A DNA stretch of 64,000 nucleotides. Source: Betaproteobacteria bacterium GR16-43. GTDB lineage: Bacteria > Pseudomonadota > Gammaproteobacteria > Burkholderiales > Usitatibacteraceae. The stretch is from positions 3,906,001 through 3,970,000 of the forward strand of contig CP019169.1 of NCBI GenBank assembly GCA_001953215.1, read 5' to 3'. Under the pieces are notes generated by a model. That model saw only the letters and a program-made list of their open reading frames with translations. It made no database searches and was not told the DNA's origin. Below, piece by piece: positions 62,684 to 64,000 of this stretch (positions within the stretch are counted from its first letter, which is position 1; every line of letters starts with the position of its first letter). The translations under genes were made by a program, and so were the position numbers.

Positions 62684-64000
62684 CTATGCGGAGGGATTCA
62701 CCGACTTGGGGAAGGTTGGAGCCCGGCGGTGCCGAGTCGCCTGCTCGTACGCGTAGGCGATCGCGATCAACCGGGGCTCGCTCCACGCCCGGCCGACGAA
62801 CGAGATCCCGCACGGCAGGCCGTGGACGAAGCCCGCGGGAACGGTGATGTGCGGATAGCCCGCTACCGCCGCGGGTGACGTGAAGCCGCCGCCGCTCGCA
62901 TCGCCCTTGATGAAGTCGGTGAGCCATGCGGGCCCGCCGGTTGGGGCCACCAGGGCATCGAGCTGCTTTTCGTCCATGATCTTGTCGATGCCTTCGGCGC
63001 GCGAGTACTTGTGGTTGTTCTCGAGCGCTTCGAGGTACTCCTTGCTGTCCAGCCCGCCCTTCGCGACCGACTTGAGGAAGTGCTCCTGGCCGAAGTGCTT
63101 CAGCTCGCGATCGGCGTTCTTCCAGTTGAAGTCCACCAGGTCCTGCAGCGACTTCAGGTTCGAGCCCGGTGCGAACTCGGCGAGGTACGCCGCCATGTCC
63201 GCCTTCATCTCGTAGAGCAGGACTTCGTATTCGCTGGGGCCGTACTTGGCCGCATTCGGAAGCTCGACGTCCACGAGTACGGCGCCGCTCGCCTCGAGCA
63301 CCTTGAGCTGCGCCTCGACAACGGCGGAGACGAGGTCATTGCGCCCGCCGAAGTTCGCGCGGACCACCCCGATGCGCGCGCCCTTGAGGCCCTCCTTGTC
63401 GAGGAAGCGCGTGAAGTCGGTGGCGTACTTGCCGGCATCACCGGTTGCCGCATCGCGCGGATCGGCCCCCGAGAGCGCGGTGAGCAGTGCGGCGGCATCG
63501 GCCACCGTGCGCGCCATGGGACCCGCGGTGTCCTGCGAGTGGGCGATCGGGATGATGCCGTCGCGGCTCACCAGGCCGAGCGTGGGCTTGATGCCGACGA
63601 GGCCGTTCGCGCCCGCCGGTGAAATGATCGAACCGTCGGTCTCCGTGCCTACCGCCACGGCCGCAAGGCTGGCCGCGATCGCCGCTCCGGAACCCGACGA
63701 GGAGCCGCTCGTATTGCGATCGAGCGCATACGGATTGCGCGTGAGTCCCCCGCGCGCACTCCAGCCGGAAGTGGATCGCGTCGAGCGGAAGTTGGCCCAC
63801 TCCGAGAGGTTGGTCTTGCCGAGGATCACCGCGCCCGCCTCGCGCAGCTTCGCGGCCACGAAGGAGTCTCGCGGCGGCTTCACGCCGACGAGGGCCAGCG
63901 AGCCCGCGGTCGTCTGCATCTTGTCGAACGTCGCGATGTTGTCCTTGATCAGCACCGGGATGCCGTGCAACGGACCGCGCGGACCTTTCAATCGGCGTTC
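62684..64000 (-). CDS. Amidase-signature family protein (5' end outside window)
   Basis: At least 438 residues; the frame stays open to the window edge (ERRLKGPRG precedes the first Met). Catalytic Lys in PVLIKDNI, and the cis-Ser/nucleophile Ser cluster in GSSSGSGAAIAASLAAVAVGTETDGSIISPA, form the Ser-cisSer-Lys triad of amidases. Not GatA by context: no gatB/C nearby. The substrate is an unknown amide. The gene ends close to the tRNA-Val region. Confidence 0.9.
   Translation of the reverse strand, partial: ERRLKGPRGPLHGIPVLIKDNIATFDKMQTTAGSLALVGVKPPRDSFVAAKLREAGAVILGKTNLSEWANFRSTRSTSGWSARGGLTRNPYALDRNTSGSSSGSGAAIAASLAAVAVGTETDGSIISPAGANGLVGIKPTLGLVSRDGIIPIAHSQDTAGPMARTVADAAALLTALSGADPRDAATGDAGKYATDFTRFLDKEGLKGARIGVVRANFGGRNDLVSAVVEAQLKVLEASGAVLVDVELPNAAKYGPSEYEVLLYEMKADMAAYLAEFAPGSNLKSLQDLVDFNWKNADRELKHFGQEHFLKSVAKGGLDSKEYLEALENNHKYSRAEGIDKIMDEKQLDALVAPTGGPAWLTDFIKGDASGGGFTSPAAVAGYPHITVPAGFVHGLPCGISFVGRAWSEPRLIAIAYAYEQATRHRRAPTFPKSVNPSA

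Noticed and set aside
62552-62878. A plus-strand frame after tRNA-Val beginning MVLKFMGLPEIMEALRDS.
   Set aside because: Only the first 40 residues are non-overlapping; the rest is antisense to the amidase. No ribosome site.
62684-64000. Amidase as GatA of the aminoacyl-tRNA amidotransferase.
   Set aside because: No gatC or gatB neighbours, and the sequence (extra loops, lack of GatA tail) fits general amidases better. Proximity to gltX and tRNA genes is not evidence on its own.

Overview
The window reads as a GC-rich chromosomal segment from a Gram-negative proteobacterium. The two AcrAB-type RND systems, periplasmic and outer-membrane proteins, lipoprotein signals, ParE/ParC, a PBP1C/alpha-2-macroglobulin pair and short betaproteobacterial-style hypotheticals suggest a Betaproteobacterium. 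Two secreted proteins carry the W-x-x-P-x-E-S-G-W-G type signature, or a decayed form of it, that I associate with soil Betaproteobacteria such as Usitatibacter. The genus is a guess; the class is moderately secure.

Layout. 0-4 kb: the tail of an AAA ATPase, a hypothetical, tRNA-Arg(CCT), a HEPN-like putative nuclease, a 5'-3' exonuclease-like protein and a short asparaginase-domain protein. 4-15.4 kb: the most unusual part. A RiPP locus of the TOMM (thiazole/oxazole-modified) type lies on the minus strand at 7879-12730. It encodes a SagB-like dehydrogenase, a fused leader-binding/E1-like/YcaO cyclodehydratase, a 92-residue precursor with 16 cysteines, an outer-membrane-type protein and a small hypothetical. 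It is flanked by two plus-strand operons: ferritin-like protein, partner, membrane and secreted proteins at 4066-7807, and a phospholipase-D-like protein plus a TIM-barrel-like protein at 12922-15377. Each flanking operon is preceded by the same 64-bp element with a perfect CTAAACG-CC-CGTTTAG palindrome. 15.4-20.6 kb: orphan GspG, an SGNH-like lipoprotein, a second PLD protein, a pilin-like protein and a chemotaxis receptor.

20.5-28.4 kb: pbpC and the thioester alpha-2-macroglobulin gene, translationally coupled. 28.5-35.9 kb: MFS transporter, small hypotheticals, a CRP-type site and a two-gene periplasmic molybdenum hydroxylase (IorBA-like). 36-42.4 kb: a complete tripartite RND pump (adaptor, permease, outer-membrane factor) divergent from its TetR regulator, with a TetR operator between the promoter hexamers. 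43.4-48.8 kb: parE-parC and a luciferase-like flavin monooxygenase. 48.8-53.7 kb: CBS-domain protein, a secreted HExxH protein, a 31-bp perfect inverted repeat that supplies the last codons of two convergent genes, a 758-residue coiled-coil protein and an HD-domain protein. 53.8-58.4 kb: YdcH-like protein and a second RND adaptor/permease pair with no outer-membrane factor. 58.4-64 kb: lytic transglycosylase, CpeT-like lipoprotein, a tRNA-Ala/tRNA-Glu operon directly downstream of gltX, a secreted ESGWG protein, tRNA-Val and a partial amidase.

The best candidate for a new system is the TOMM locus. Its core peptide has a strict 17-residue cysteine period, and paired regulatory elements suggest that the RiPP operon and both flanking operons are controlled together.
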